The translations under genes and the position numbers were made by a program. The notes under the pieces were generated by a model that saw only the letters and a list, made by a program, of their open reading frames with translations, had not been told where the DNA came from and made no database searches. From Riptortus pedestris (lineage: Eukaryota > Arthropoda > Insecta > Hemiptera > Alydidae), in NCBI GenBank assembly GCA_019009955.1, contig CM032228.1, positions 67,516,001-67,580,000 on the forward strand: 64,000 bases of DNA, given 5' to 3'. The stretch's first letter is position 1, and each line of letters starts with the position of its first letter. Below are positions 55,413 to 64,000 of this stretch, one piece after another.

Positions 55413-55862
55413 TAGATTTAATTTTAAAAGGAGGATAATTGGCCAGAACCACCTCATATTATATTTAACAAATGTAATAAAGAACTTATAAAGTTTATCA
55501 AAAGTATGGATATGGATGTAGCAAAAGTACATTAGAATGCAAAGATGATTGTAAGGAATGGGAATTATAATTCAATATATTTACCTTACATAGACTTGCA
55601 AAACAACATCGGGTGAGTAACTATAATTGATTTGTATGTTTTTTTCTATTCTTATTTTATTAATTATTTTTCCATTTCATTTATTAATTGTACTTTATTA
55701 TAATATTTTATTTCATTTTTTTTATTTTTTATGTATTATATGTGAGTAGATAGTTGATTAACGTGTATATATTGTAAAATAAAAATGTATTTAAACATAA
55801 TCATACATGTAATATGCCATGTGGCAATGGAACATGTATTCAAATAAATAACTCCTCATAGG
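55413..55862 (+). pseudogene. LINE C-terminal end and 3' UTR, second segment
   Basis: The frame gives KEDNWPEPPHIIFNKCNKEL then IKFIKSMDMDVAKVH and a stop, a plausible C-terminus for the LINE begun before the insert. The 3' UTR then runs to a CAAATAAATAA tail near 55850. Confidence 0.6.
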
Positions 55863-56608
55863 GTTACGATGAGGAGAAAAAAAAATATTTTCATTAATAT
55901 AATATGAAAAAGATAACAATTTACACTTATACTATAAAATATATAGTAGCTTACATTTTGGTTTAAAAAAATATATACATTAATTATATCTATCAAATTG
56001 TAACTGATCATCATAACTCAATACATAATGAAGTCTGATAGTCGGTAGTTATATTTTTATATAAAACTGTGCAGATAATTATTGTTATCCAATTGTAATT
56101 TTTTCTATACGGATGAGTTAAAATCTTATTACTCTGAGTATTTGAATAAAGCACTGAAATAAAGTATTCCATCAAACAAAAGAGTCCTTTACCTAAGAAC
56201 GAAGATAAAAGAAATAATAAACCCCAGTCAATACCTTCATTAAACTGGTTAAGCTATTACCTTTCATAAAGTAAATGGGAACTTTGTGGATTTCACAGAG
56301 AACATTTTATAGCACCGGAAAGTAAAATATGATAGTCCATAGACAACATTTTTGTTTTGCGACATTTCCCTTGGAGAATTAACTGTTTGCCTTAACCCCC
56401 AAAGAAACACTTATGTGCAAGTGTGTGCCATTAAAGCGATAATATTTTTACAGAATGTCCATTACCCAAGAGAAACGAGATAACATTTTTATTCTCTACT
56501 CTCTTTGCTAATCAGCGAAGTTAGTAAAGGCGATAGGATGAAAGGAAATGTACACAATAAATTGCGATTTTTTTCCGTTTCTACTAAGGATTAATATTTT
56601 TCATAATG
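55863..56608. other. No gene recognised
   Basis: AT-rich with A runs (about 55879-55888). No domain or terminal repeat recognised. Confidence 0.4.
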
Positions 56609-56611
56609 AAC

Positions 56612-56700
56612 TCGGGATGCATTTTTCGAAAACTTTCTACCATGTCCATCGATCATACTTAAGGAATGACGAAAATTGTTATTTTAAAATTTTTGAAACA
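56612..56700 (-). mobile_element. HINE-like internal fragment
   Basis: TTTTTCGAAAACTTTCTACC, ATGTCCATCGATCATACTTA and GGAATGACGAAAATTGTTAT match the block beside the palindromic end; both termini are missing. Confidence 0.6.
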
Positions 56701-56859
56701 CTTTCACTTCAAGAAAAATGTACTACTATATTCTTTCCAAAAAAGTGTCCCACTCAAGTTTGAAGTTACCTCTTAAATTCTATATATTATATATATTAAG
56801 CAGTGAAAGACGTTATGCAGAATGTTCTTGCCATTTTTCTTAATATATTTTTCCTCTTC

Positions 56860-56862
<3 letters not shown>

Positions 56863-56912
<50 letters not shown>
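56863..56912. repeat. (TA)n microsatellite
   Basis: TA run of about 48 bp ending in GATATG. Confidence 0.95.
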
Positions 56913-57359
56913 TATGATCTTTTATTTTTATAACAAACGATTTTTCTTCCGTTCCTATGACTTCTATTTTGCTAAAGTTAAATTTGTCGTATTTCTTATA
57001 GCATGTTCAGACTAAGCTGTAGCTGCCCACGGAACTAGTCCACAGTACCTTTATTATGTTGAAGTTTTGAGTGATTGAGATAAAAATTATTGTGATTCAT
57101 TGTATACTATGGTACATGATATTATAAAAAAAGGTTTCAATTAATTCAATATGTTATATTCAGATATATTTCAGTCGTTATTTGTTTTCAGATGAAAAAG
57201 ATTTCTATCCATCTATTCAGCATTGAGAGGTTGGCTGACATGTTTGTTTACAAGTAAGACGCATTTAGTTGTAGAAATTGCTATATTGTAAATTTACCGT
57301 TTGCCTTTATTCACTTTATTTTCGCGGTGGTGTTAAGTGTTAACGAGTATGTAGATTCA

Positions 57360-57425
57360 TCTATTGTGAAAATTCACATGGGAAATCTGCTTAGTTTACG
57401 CAGTCCCTTCGCTTCGGATTTTATT
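57360..57425 (-). mobile_element. HINE-like 5' terminal fragment
   Basis: TCACATGGGAAATCTGCTTA plus GTTTACGCAGTCCCTTCG is the reverse-oriented family 5' end. The body is not seen to the left. Confidence 0.65.
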
Positions 57426-57734
57426 TGTTTTGGTTTGTTATGTTGTTTAGTCCAAAGATGTGTTTGTCGGCTTAAAGTTCCTTGATCTGTAATAGTTCCC
57501 AGGCTCAGTCTTTATGACCGGGCGACCAATACAGTGTGATGCATTCGCCGCAAGTATGAGAATTGGTAAGGCATATACACTTGAACAAATTAAAGAGATT
57601 TACTCTCAAAAACAGATTTCCCACATGCGTCAGGTAGTTGCATTTATATCAGAATGTAAAAGTTTAATGAGAAAAATATTTGATATTTATGATTAAAATA
57701 ATGTGTTTCGTAATATAAAAGCTTAATGTTAATT
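57426..57734. other. 60-codon open frame of unknown nature
   Basis: The frame at 57514-57696 reads MTGRPIQCDAFAASMRIGKA onward, with mixed composition and no recognised family. TTCCCAG at about 57496-57502 and GTCAGGTAGT at about 57629 look like splice signals, so a small exon is conceivable. The evidence is weak. Confidence 0.2.
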
Positions 57735-58196
57735 TGACATGATGTAGGATTGGGGGTTTACTGATGGCTGAAAACTTTAAAATGCAAATAGCTCGGTTAA
57801 TAATCACGATTGTGAAAAAAGGTACTTAACAACATTTATGGAACATTACATTTTCAATAATATTGGTTCTATAGGACTTTTCAATTCGACGCATGATGAC
57901 GGAGATATTATAAATTTTCAAAATTCCCTCTCTAATTCCCCCTCGCAGCGCTCGGATTCCAGCTATTAATAATCTTCATCTTTGTTTCTACTTAATTAAT
58001 TATCGAGATCGGTAGCGATCTGACTAAAATTGCGAACGTTAGAGCGTTAAGAGACACACACACACATATATATATACACATATACACAGTATTGAACGGA
58101 CCTCATTTTCGTTATCTCCTGGGTAGGATCGAAGGACATTTAGGATACGTAGGAACGACCTCAATAGCTGATTTCCTTTTAAAGAAATCTGCTAAA
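57735..58196 (+). mobile_element. HINE-like repeat, 5' part missing
   Basis: GGATTGGGGGTTTACTGATG, AATGCAAATAGCTCGGTTAA, TCGATTCGACGCATGATGAC-like motifs, AAAATTGCGAACGTTAGAGC, a short CA/TA tract at 58056-58088 and the end TTTTAAAGAAATCTGCTAAA. Confidence 0.75.
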
Positions 58197-58975
58197 ACCA
58201 CCATTGGTTAATGAGTATTGCTATGGTTCTTCAAAGCTTTTGGTAAAATATTGAACATATGTTTTGGGTTCAATTAGTCTAAGTAAGGCTGATTTACGAT
58301 TAATAATTTTATTCCATATTTGTTGGATTTGCTGAGTAAATATTTCTTGAGAGGGTAACGCCCATTGATGCACAGTAGCTCGTCAATTATCAGGCGTCTT
58401 TTTATCCCTTGGTAACTCCTACAAAATGTCGACATCTGCTGTTAATTCTCCGTTTAGTTTAGGGAAAACGTTTTTTCTAAAAATTAAAAAATAATTAAAT
58501 ATACGCGCAGATACATGATTTTAACCCATCCCTCGTATTGAGGAAGACAGATAATCAATAGTTCAAACCTATCTCCTGAATCCACGATGTTATTATCAGA
58601 AAGACCGGGTTATTTTATCATCAGAAGCGTAAAGTGATAAGACACTCCTCAGCTTCTTGAAGATAACTTATTTTTGGTGAAAAACGTGGACGGAAAGCAG
58701 CCTGGTGTGTGCGCAAATGCCCACATATTAACAAGTCTCGGGTATTTTTCTCCAAAAACGATGGATTGTTTTCTGGAGATAAATGAAAAAAAGGAGGTGA
58801 GAAGTTGTCAGTGTTTGTACTAAAGGTACACCATCTAGTCCCCCAAATCTAGGCACTCTGCCAACGACTGTTAGTTTTATCTACAACCTTGTCTTCTACC
58901 TTTATAGTTGAAAATTGCCGATGAATTAATTATAAACTTTAATTTAAAAGAGTCCAGCATCTTCTTAATTTGCAC
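58197..58975. other. No gene recognised
   Basis: Moderately AT-rich sequence without a recognisable frame or repeat. Confidence 0.4.
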
Positions 58976-59091
58976 TTGGATCGAAAAATTGTATAAAACC
59001 AATCTAATTGCAAATTAATGTTCAAGAAGTGTTGTTATGCACAGTTTTTCAATATCTTGATTATTAACCATTAATATCTGATTATTTGAAA

Positions 59092-59212
59092 TTTTAGCAG
59101 ATTTTCCCTTAAAAGAAATCAGCTATTGAGGTTGTGACGCGATTTTCGAAATTTTTCTTCAAATGTCCATCGATCCTACCCAAGAGTTGACGAAAATGAG
59201 GTTCGGTCAAAA

Positions 59213-59272
<60 letters not shown>

Positions 59273-59927
59273 TATGGTATTGTTGTTTTTTGGAGTTTTG
59301 GTCAGTGTTGGTGAAAAAATCTTAGTTCATTCCAATATTTCGAGAATAATTATTTTCTCTTCTTCAGTGCAAGACTAAAGATAATTAAAAAATTACCTTA
59401 CCACCAACACTGACCAAAACTCCAATAAACAACAACACCATATATATATATGTGTCTGTTACCACTCTAGCGGTAGCAATTTTTGTTTTATCGTTACCAA
59501 ACATGATATATAACCGTTTTGTACAAAAATGAAAGATCAAGTTCGTTAAAGACCTAAATCAGAACGGGGGTGGGGGGGGTTTAGAGGGGGAGAATTTTGA
59601 AAATTCTTAATATCTCCGTTATTATGCGTCGGATCGAAAAATTGTATAAAACCAATCTTATTGCATATTTAATGTTCTATAAATTTTGATATGTACATTT
59701 TTTCAATATCTTGATTTTTTACTTAGATATTTGCATTTTTTAGTTTTTGGTCTTCAGTAAAGCCCTACTCCTACTCATCTCATATTTTCAATATTCTATG
59801 ACTTTATTTGAAGCTTAAATACCAAATATTGTTCTCATTGGACTTTTAAGTTTTGAGATAAATGCAAATACGTGGCGCACGTGGGAAATCTGCTTAGTTA
59901 ACGCAGCCCCTGCGTGACTTACTTTTT
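59092..59927 (-). mobile_element. Inner HINE-like copy carrying a foldback in its TA tract
   Basis: Left TTTTAGCAGATTTTCCCTTA, right GGGAAATCTGCTTAGTTAAC then GCAGCCCCTGCGTGACTTAC. The TA tract at 59217-59275 is followed by a 164-bp palindrome and another TA tract (59440-59450). Confidence 0.85.
59276..59439. mobile_element. Foldback MITE in a (TA)n tract
   Basis: GGTATTGTTGTTTTTTGGAG plus TTTTGGTCAGTGTTGGTG (left) is inverted as CACCAACACTGACCAAAA plus CTCCAATAAACAACAACACC (right), arms about 38 bp. TATATATA lies on both sides, so a TA target is likely. Confidence 0.8.
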
Positions 59928-60279
59928 AGTTTTTCGGCCATGAGTAAACCCCCACTCCTACTAATATCAGATTAACAAAAAGCTGTTCTAAAAAGCAGCA
60001 CTTTATTTGAAACCTAAATACCAAAAATTGTTCTCATTAAACTTTTCGTTTTGAGATTAATGCAAATACCTTATGTGATGAAGTCGTCCATAAAGACTTT
60101 TCGTTATTTGCTCGACAATGTTTATTTGACCTATACTCTTAGTAATTAGGAAACCTACGTAGTTAACGCAGCCCGTGCGGGACGGACATTTTAAACAGAA
60201 GCTCCCTGCATGTATTTATTCTCATTTCCTCTACTTATCTTTTGCTTTTCCATTTTATTTTTTATTCTTCCTTGGAGCT

Positions 60280-60412
60280 TAAGGGAAATTAGCTCTGCAC
60301 TATTTTTGAAAAAAATTCACAAATGTCCATCGATCGTCCCTAAGAGATGACGTCTTGCAGAAATCGGACCAGCGGGAGGGAGGGGAGGGGTTAGAGGAGA
60401 GGAATTTCACAT
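60280..60412 (-). mobile_element. HINE-like deleted fragment
   Basis: CTTAAGGGAAATTAGCTCTG, AATGTCCATCGATCGTCCCT, AAGAGATGACGTC and then directly GAAATCGGACCAGCGGGAGG: the microsatellite and its flanks are deleted. Confidence 0.65.
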
Positions 60413-61021
60413 AAATAATACTTGGTTGTATATTGAACCACATTATTTGAAGTTTAAATACCGTCGTTTTCAAGCGATATTTATTATAGGAGATACATGC
60501 AAAATACGATATTGATTCCTCCCTTCTTTAGTTCTTGGATTTCTAAAATACTAATAAAACTTACTAAGAGTAAAGATCAAATAAACATTGCCGAGTAAAG
60601 AACTAAAAGCATTTATTGATGACGTCATCACAAAAAGTATTTGCATGTATATCAGAAAATAAAAGTTCAATGAAACCCATATTTGGTATTTAACTTTGGA
60701 ATGAAGTGCTTAATTATATAACAACTTATTGTTAATATGACATGAGTAGAGGTGGGAACTAATTGAAGGCTGAACAATAAAAACGGCAAATATTTCGGTT
60801 AATATTCATGAAAGAGAAAATAAGTATATAACAACATTTACAGGAACTACAATTTCTAATAATATTGGTTTAATATACGTTTTCGATCGGAGGTATAATA
60901 ACGGAGATATTTTGAATTTTCTAAATTCTAATAATTGCGACCGCTAGAGAGTTAACACCCAAAAAAATATACATACACACACACACACTCACACACACAC
61001 AAACACACACACACACACACA

Positions 61022-61069
<48 letters not shown>

Positions 61070-61070
<1 letters not shown>

Positions 61071-61810
61071 CAAACGTACGTGTGTATGACCTAAATGGCT
61101 GGACCAATTTGAATGAATTTTTTTTATGCGCTTGAGTGACGCCCTGGATGGTTTGGATTCACAAATCAGCCCTGCAGATGGAGCAGGATAAAAGTTATTT
61201 ATTTTGTTATTTAGAGTAACTTTTGTTATATTCACTTTTGTCGTTTATCAAAGTATAAACGAGGCACACACTAAAAAATTAAAGTGGGAGCCAACAATTT
61301 TATTGGGCACTAACCATTGAACCGAACTTAACAAAACTCTATATGTAAATTAGCATTAATTATTCCATGATTATAAGCTATATTAATTTGTTTAGGTTCG
61401 AACGGGAGTGGGGGTTATAAGGGAGGTTAATCAGAAAACTTTTTTATGGCTCCTCACAATTTTATTTCTTATAAACGCTGAGCGCTTTCGGGGACTAAAT
61501 CCCCATCCTCAGAGCGTAGGGCGATCTTATAGACTTGCTACACGGCTAAACCCTGCCGAGTGCATCGGCAAGTTTTGTGATTAACCATTCATCACCCTCA
61601 CCACCAGCTAAAAATAAATATGAGTTATAAGGGAGGCCTGAATAAAAAAATCGCGATATTTCATTTTCTATTTTTTTTAGGCATACGTGCACATAACAAA
61701 AGTTGCTTTTGTGTTATTAAAAGTAGCTTTTGTTCTAAACATAATATTATTAAATTTAATATACTAATCGCTTGTAATATCATTCAGGACAACGTCTGTC
61801 GGCTCCGCTA

Positions 61811-61811
<1 letters not shown>
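61070..61811 (+). mobile_element. Non-autonomous Helitron
   Basis: The 3' end has the canonical form: GACAACGTCTGTC stem-loop (GACA/TGTC), seven bases, then CTAG at 61808-61811 followed by host T. The 5' end is near TCAAACGTACG, with the conserved-looking ATGGCTGGACCAATTTGAAT segment. It sits between TA tracts, matching the A|T target. No Rep/helicase coding is present. An insert at 61427-61623 interrupts it. Confidence 0.7.
61427..61623 (-). mobile_element. Penelope-like 3' fragment with 13-bp target duplication
   Basis: GTTATAAGGGAGG occurs directly on both sides (61414-61426, 61624-61636). On the minus strand the insert reads CTCTGAGGATGGGGATTTAG then TCCCCGAAAGCGCTCAGCG, the CTGAGGATGG…CGAAAGCG type end characteristic of Penelope-like elements. 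It is 197 bp long, 5'-truncated, with no coding part. Confidence 0.75.
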
Positions 61812-61862
<51 letters not shown>

Positions 61863-61934
61863 TTTCGGCGTGAGTAAAACCTCAATAGATTAGGATAATA
61901 GAAGAATAGATTAAGGGAAATCCCACTAAAAATA

Positions 61935-62345
61935 TAAATATATTGTGTGGTTGAGAATTCTGTAAACCGAAGGGAAAGTTGTACCCTTCTAGTAGATCCT
62001 GTCTACTCAAAGTGCGTGGAAACAAGATTGGACTACTCTATTGACAGGACCCAAAGCCGCTCGAACGTAAATAGTCTGGGTAGAACTGACCAATTGGAGC
62101 AGGGCTATGTCAACAGCTGTTCCATTAGGAAGTGTCTCTTCCCACCTGTTTGCATACGGCCCTTACTCAGAATCTTATACAACTCGAAAACTATTCGAGT
62201 CCATTGGAAGTGTAAACCGCGGGCGTTAATCCGATGATGTTTACTCGAAGACGAAAGTGGGGGGAAAAAAAGAAGTGGTTCAAAAAAGTTAACATTGTTG
62301 GTTGTGGGTAATGTTGTTTAAGCCGCTGTCAAATTGTATACATTG
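61935..62345. other. GC-richer segment with a 96-codon open frame
   Basis: The frame at 61947-62237 (including LVDPVYSKCVETRLDYSIDR) is not recognisable. The sequence is less AT-rich than its neighbours, so it could be a host exon or UTR, or another element's body. No splice boundaries were convincing. Confidence 0.3.
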
Positions 62346-62349
62346 CACC

Positions 62350-62500
62350 TGAAAAGTCCTTTTCGCAGGGGCTGCGTAAACTAAGCATATCTCCCAGGTG
62401 CTGCTAGGATAGGGTAGTGGATCTCATCTCACAATATATTCTCTGTTTCTAAATAAAAACCCAATAATTAGAAGTAGGGTGAAACTAATATTAGAAAACG
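62350..62500 (+). mobile_element. HINE-like 5' fragment, variant subfamily
   Basis: AAAAGTCCTTTTCGCAGGGG, CTGCGTAAACTAAGCATATC, then GGATCTCATCTCACAATATA, the same alternative continuation seen at 38823-39012. Confidence 0.65.
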
Positions 62501-62870
62501 AGATTGTTAGGGCGTGCGCTTTGCCTTTTGTGTTAATAATAAGAAAGCATTAGACTGAAATAAAATTAATGAAAGAGATAATTTCCTCACCTTGATTATA
62601 CCGAAGTATTTACTAATCTCTAAGAAAGATGAGGACGAATAATACAAGCCACTATTTGAGATCTCCAAAGAATCAAAATATATTGAATGGGTGATAGCAT
62701 ATACATAAACTTTATAGTAATGAGCCTTCTGATAGGTTAGAACAAAGTGATACTAATTTGAAACAATTTAAACCTTATAAAGTATAAACCTAGGAACTAG
62801 CCTTAAAACTAATGAAACAAACATTATCACTTATTGATAAATATGTGATGAAAACAAAGAAACTTTAACT
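62501..62870. other. No gene recognised
   Basis: AT-rich; nothing recognised. Confidence 0.4.
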
Positions 62871-62874
62871 TATA

Positions 62875-63360
62875 TACTCGTAGACTTCCACGGTCCTGGT
62901 CATTAATACTATTAAGGTCTTCGGGTCTTGACCGTGTCTTCATATTGGTTGCCAACGTTTCGCTAGACATGCTGCTAGCTTCCTCAGGGCTATCTCTGAG
63001 ACTGAAGAGTTGTTAGTTCATCTCTGGTATATATTTGAGTCTTATCCGGTTTCCTTGGGCGGAGTCTTCCCTTCCAGGTGTCTACGGATACTTGGTCCGG
63101 TGGTCGTTCATCGCCTATACCGTCGTTTTCGTTTCTTATTGGAGGTCTCTGTGGAATTACCGGCTTCCAGAGTTTGCTGAGTCTGTATCCATCCTCTCTA
63201 TTGAAGTTGTTAGGGCATTTCGCTATTTCTATAGCTTCTCGAACCAGTCTTTCTTGGTAACGGTCAACCTTTGCCAGTACCTTGACTTCATCGAATTTAA
63301 TGTTGTGTTTGGTTTCCCAGAAATGTTCCGCTATGGCTGATTCTTCTGTCCGAAACTTTT
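62875..63360 (-). pseudogene. Penelope-like element 3' end: GIY-YIG endonuclease C-terminus and tail
   Basis: An uninterrupted minus-strand frame from about 63358 to 63000 reads TEESAIAEHFWETKHNIKFD, EVKVLAKVDRYQERLVREAI, EIAKCPNNFNREDGYRLSKL and WKPVIPQRPP, then a hydrophilic tail and a stop. The A-x-A-E-H…H-x-I-x-F and E-R-x-x-R-E-A-x-E-I landmarks belong to the C-terminal part of the GIY-YIG endonuclease of Penelope-like elements. The tail has CTGAGGAAGCTAGCAGCATG then TCTAGCGAAACGTTGGCAAC, the usual repeat-like end. The reverse transcriptase is absent (truncation near 63360). Lack of stops suggests a fairly recent insertion. Confidence 0.85.
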
Positions 63361-63459
63361 TTAAAGTTAAACTTTAACTTTATGAAAAATGGCTGTAAAA
63401 CATAGACAGAACACAATGGCTACCCTTTGTTTTGTTTGTAAACTTTAGTGGCAAGCCAA

Positions 63460-63462
<3 letters not shown>

Positions 63463-63542
<80 letters not shown>
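63463..63542. repeat. (TA)n microsatellite
   Basis: About 80 bp of TA, the longest uninterrupted run in the window, followed by CACACAC. No HINE-like block is seen next to it. Confidence 0.95.
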
Positions 63543-63549
<7 letters not shown>

Positions 63550-63659
63550 TAGAAACTGATTGAAATGCCCTATATCATGAGTACTCATTTGATTGTTCAC
63601 GTCGATAATGCTAGCATAATAGTAAAGAACGAAGTACCTTCGAGAAAAATATACTTTCC

Positions 63660-64000
63660 ATGAGGCGGATTTTCCTTCCAGAGTTATTTGTGTTCAAAAT
63701 CAGATTCCTTCTTCTAACTGGTACAGAATGTTAGCGGAGGCCTCCATATCTTCGATGCGTGGATCCTTTCTGAATACAAGATCTGCGGGAGCCGAACAAT
63801 GTTCACCTTTTTGCGGAGCAGACCACAAGCATCAACCTACACATGGGACAATAGAATCAACAATGGCTGCCCAGCCATAAAGCGAGCGCTGCATCCTGTA
63901 CGCTAGCGCTGCAGTTTCCGCTATTGGCCGCCACCTACGGTGACCTCCGGATGTACGGCCGGTTAGTGAACTAAGTAAGCGCGGGAGTAGACGACTGAAC
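63660..64000. other. GC-richer, CpG-containing end of window
   Basis: From about 63720 the sequence becomes GC-rich with many CpG (GAGCGCTGCATCCTGTACGC, GGCCGCCACCTACGGTGACC, AAGCGCGGGAGTAGACGAC). No complete frame is visible before the window ends. It may be the edge of a promoter, 5' exon or another transposon. Confidence 0.35.

Larger units (their letters stand above)
58977..60192 (-). mobile_element. Outer HINE-like copy, split at 59092-59927
   Basis: GGATCGAAAAATTGTATAAA, then the body up to ATTTGAAAT before the inner copy; it resumes at 59928 with AGTTTTTCGGCCATGAGTAA and ends ACCTACGTAGTTAACGCAGC and GGGACGGACATTTT. The join restores the family sequence TTTTTAGTTTTTGG…AGTAAACCCCCACTCC. 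Confidence 0.8.
60540..61934 (+). mobile_element. HINE-like long copy, split by a Helitron in its TA tract
   Basis: The body has GATGACGTCATCACAAAAAG, AATATTCATGAAAGAGAAAA, TTTTCGATCGGAGGTATAAT and TTGCGACCGCTAGAGAGTTA, then a CA/TA tract at 60971-61067. The 3' block resumes after the Helitron and a second TA tract: AAATTTCGGCGTGAGTAAAA, CCTCAATAGATTAGG, and TTAAGGGAAATCCCACTAAA at 61934. The 5' terminus is missing. Confidence 0.75.

Noticed and set aside
57514..57696. Small host gene
   Set aside because: The 60-codon frame has no recognised domain; it is kept only as a low-confidence note because the splice-like signals are weak.
941..62500. Classifying the dominant repeat as a TIR DNA transposon (MITE)
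   Set aside because: The inverted GCAGATTTCCC motifs are subterminal, the outermost bases of the two ends differ, and no target duplication is evident where the flanks are known (51313-51925, 54794-55412).
63035..63340. Plus-strand 101-codon protein
   Set aside because: It is antisense to the Penelope-like GIY-YIG C-terminus, which has clear family motifs on the minus strand.
1..64000. Endogenous viral or LTR retrotransposon sequences
   Set aside because: No long terminal repeat pair, gag zinc knuckle, aspartic protease or integrase motif was recognised in the window.

Overview
This is AT-rich eukaryotic nuclear DNA with no recognisable intact host gene. Long (TA)n and (GT/CA)n microsatellites, tRNA-derived SINEs, several non-LTR retrotransposon clades, Penelope-like retroelements, mariner, piggyBac and hAT-like DNA transposons and a Helitron all point to a metazoan. 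The mix (jockey-type LINE, R2-type LINE, D,D34D mariner, piggyBac) fits an arthropod best; I cannot name the species. Nearly all the short open frames are out-of-frame noise, simple-sequence translations (Tyr-Ile or Cys-Val runs) or pieces of decayed transposons.

One interspersed repeat family dominates. I see about 30 copies or pieces from base 941 to 62500, on both strands. In its own 5'->3' direction a full copy starts with a short hairpin end (core GTCCGTCACGCAGGGGCTGC), then a subterminal GCAGATTTCCC, a unique body with a G/C-homopolymer-rich block, a central (TA)n or (TA)n/(CA)n microsatellite and a conserved block ending in the palindrome GATTTCCCTTAAGGGAAATC followed by TGCTAAAA. The subterminal inverted repeats, central microsatellite and 3' stem-loop match HINE elements (non-autonomous Helentrons such as DINE-1). 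A short form is about 600-650 bp and a long form about 900-1000 bp. I call it the HINE-like family below; the family name is an inference.

Region by region: 1-9400 holds one long HINE-like copy, two LINE 3' ends, SINEs and a jockey-type LINE at 8226-9358 whose YADD box reads YADC. 9400-20500 holds two HINE-like copies, an R2-type LINE remnant, a hAT-like MITE, a SINE cluster and a RNase H-LINE 3' end. 20900-25460 is a HINE-like block that includes a mariner foldback. 26400-28720 holds an unclassified TIR element and a piggyBac remnant with the cysteine-rich C-terminal domain. 29490-31380 has two HINE-like copies, one carrying a 335-bp foldback. 31870-34475 has a LINE tail, a 158-bp tandem repeat array and a duplicated flank. 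35000-43000 has HINE-like copies, an RTE-like LINE remnant and SINEs. 44460-55870 has the clearest nesting: piggyBac in HINE, HINE in HINE, and HINE inside the RNase H/C-terminal coding region of two different LINEs. 57360-63360 has further HINE nesting, a three-level nest (Penelope-like in Helitron in HINE) and a Penelope-like GIY-YIG fragment. The last 340 bases are richer in GC and could be the edge of a genic region.

The window therefore reads as a transposon graveyard with a readable insertion order. Several later elements (mariner, Helitron, a foldback element) landed in the (TA)n tract inside HINE-like copies, suggesting that these internal microsatellites act as landing sites.
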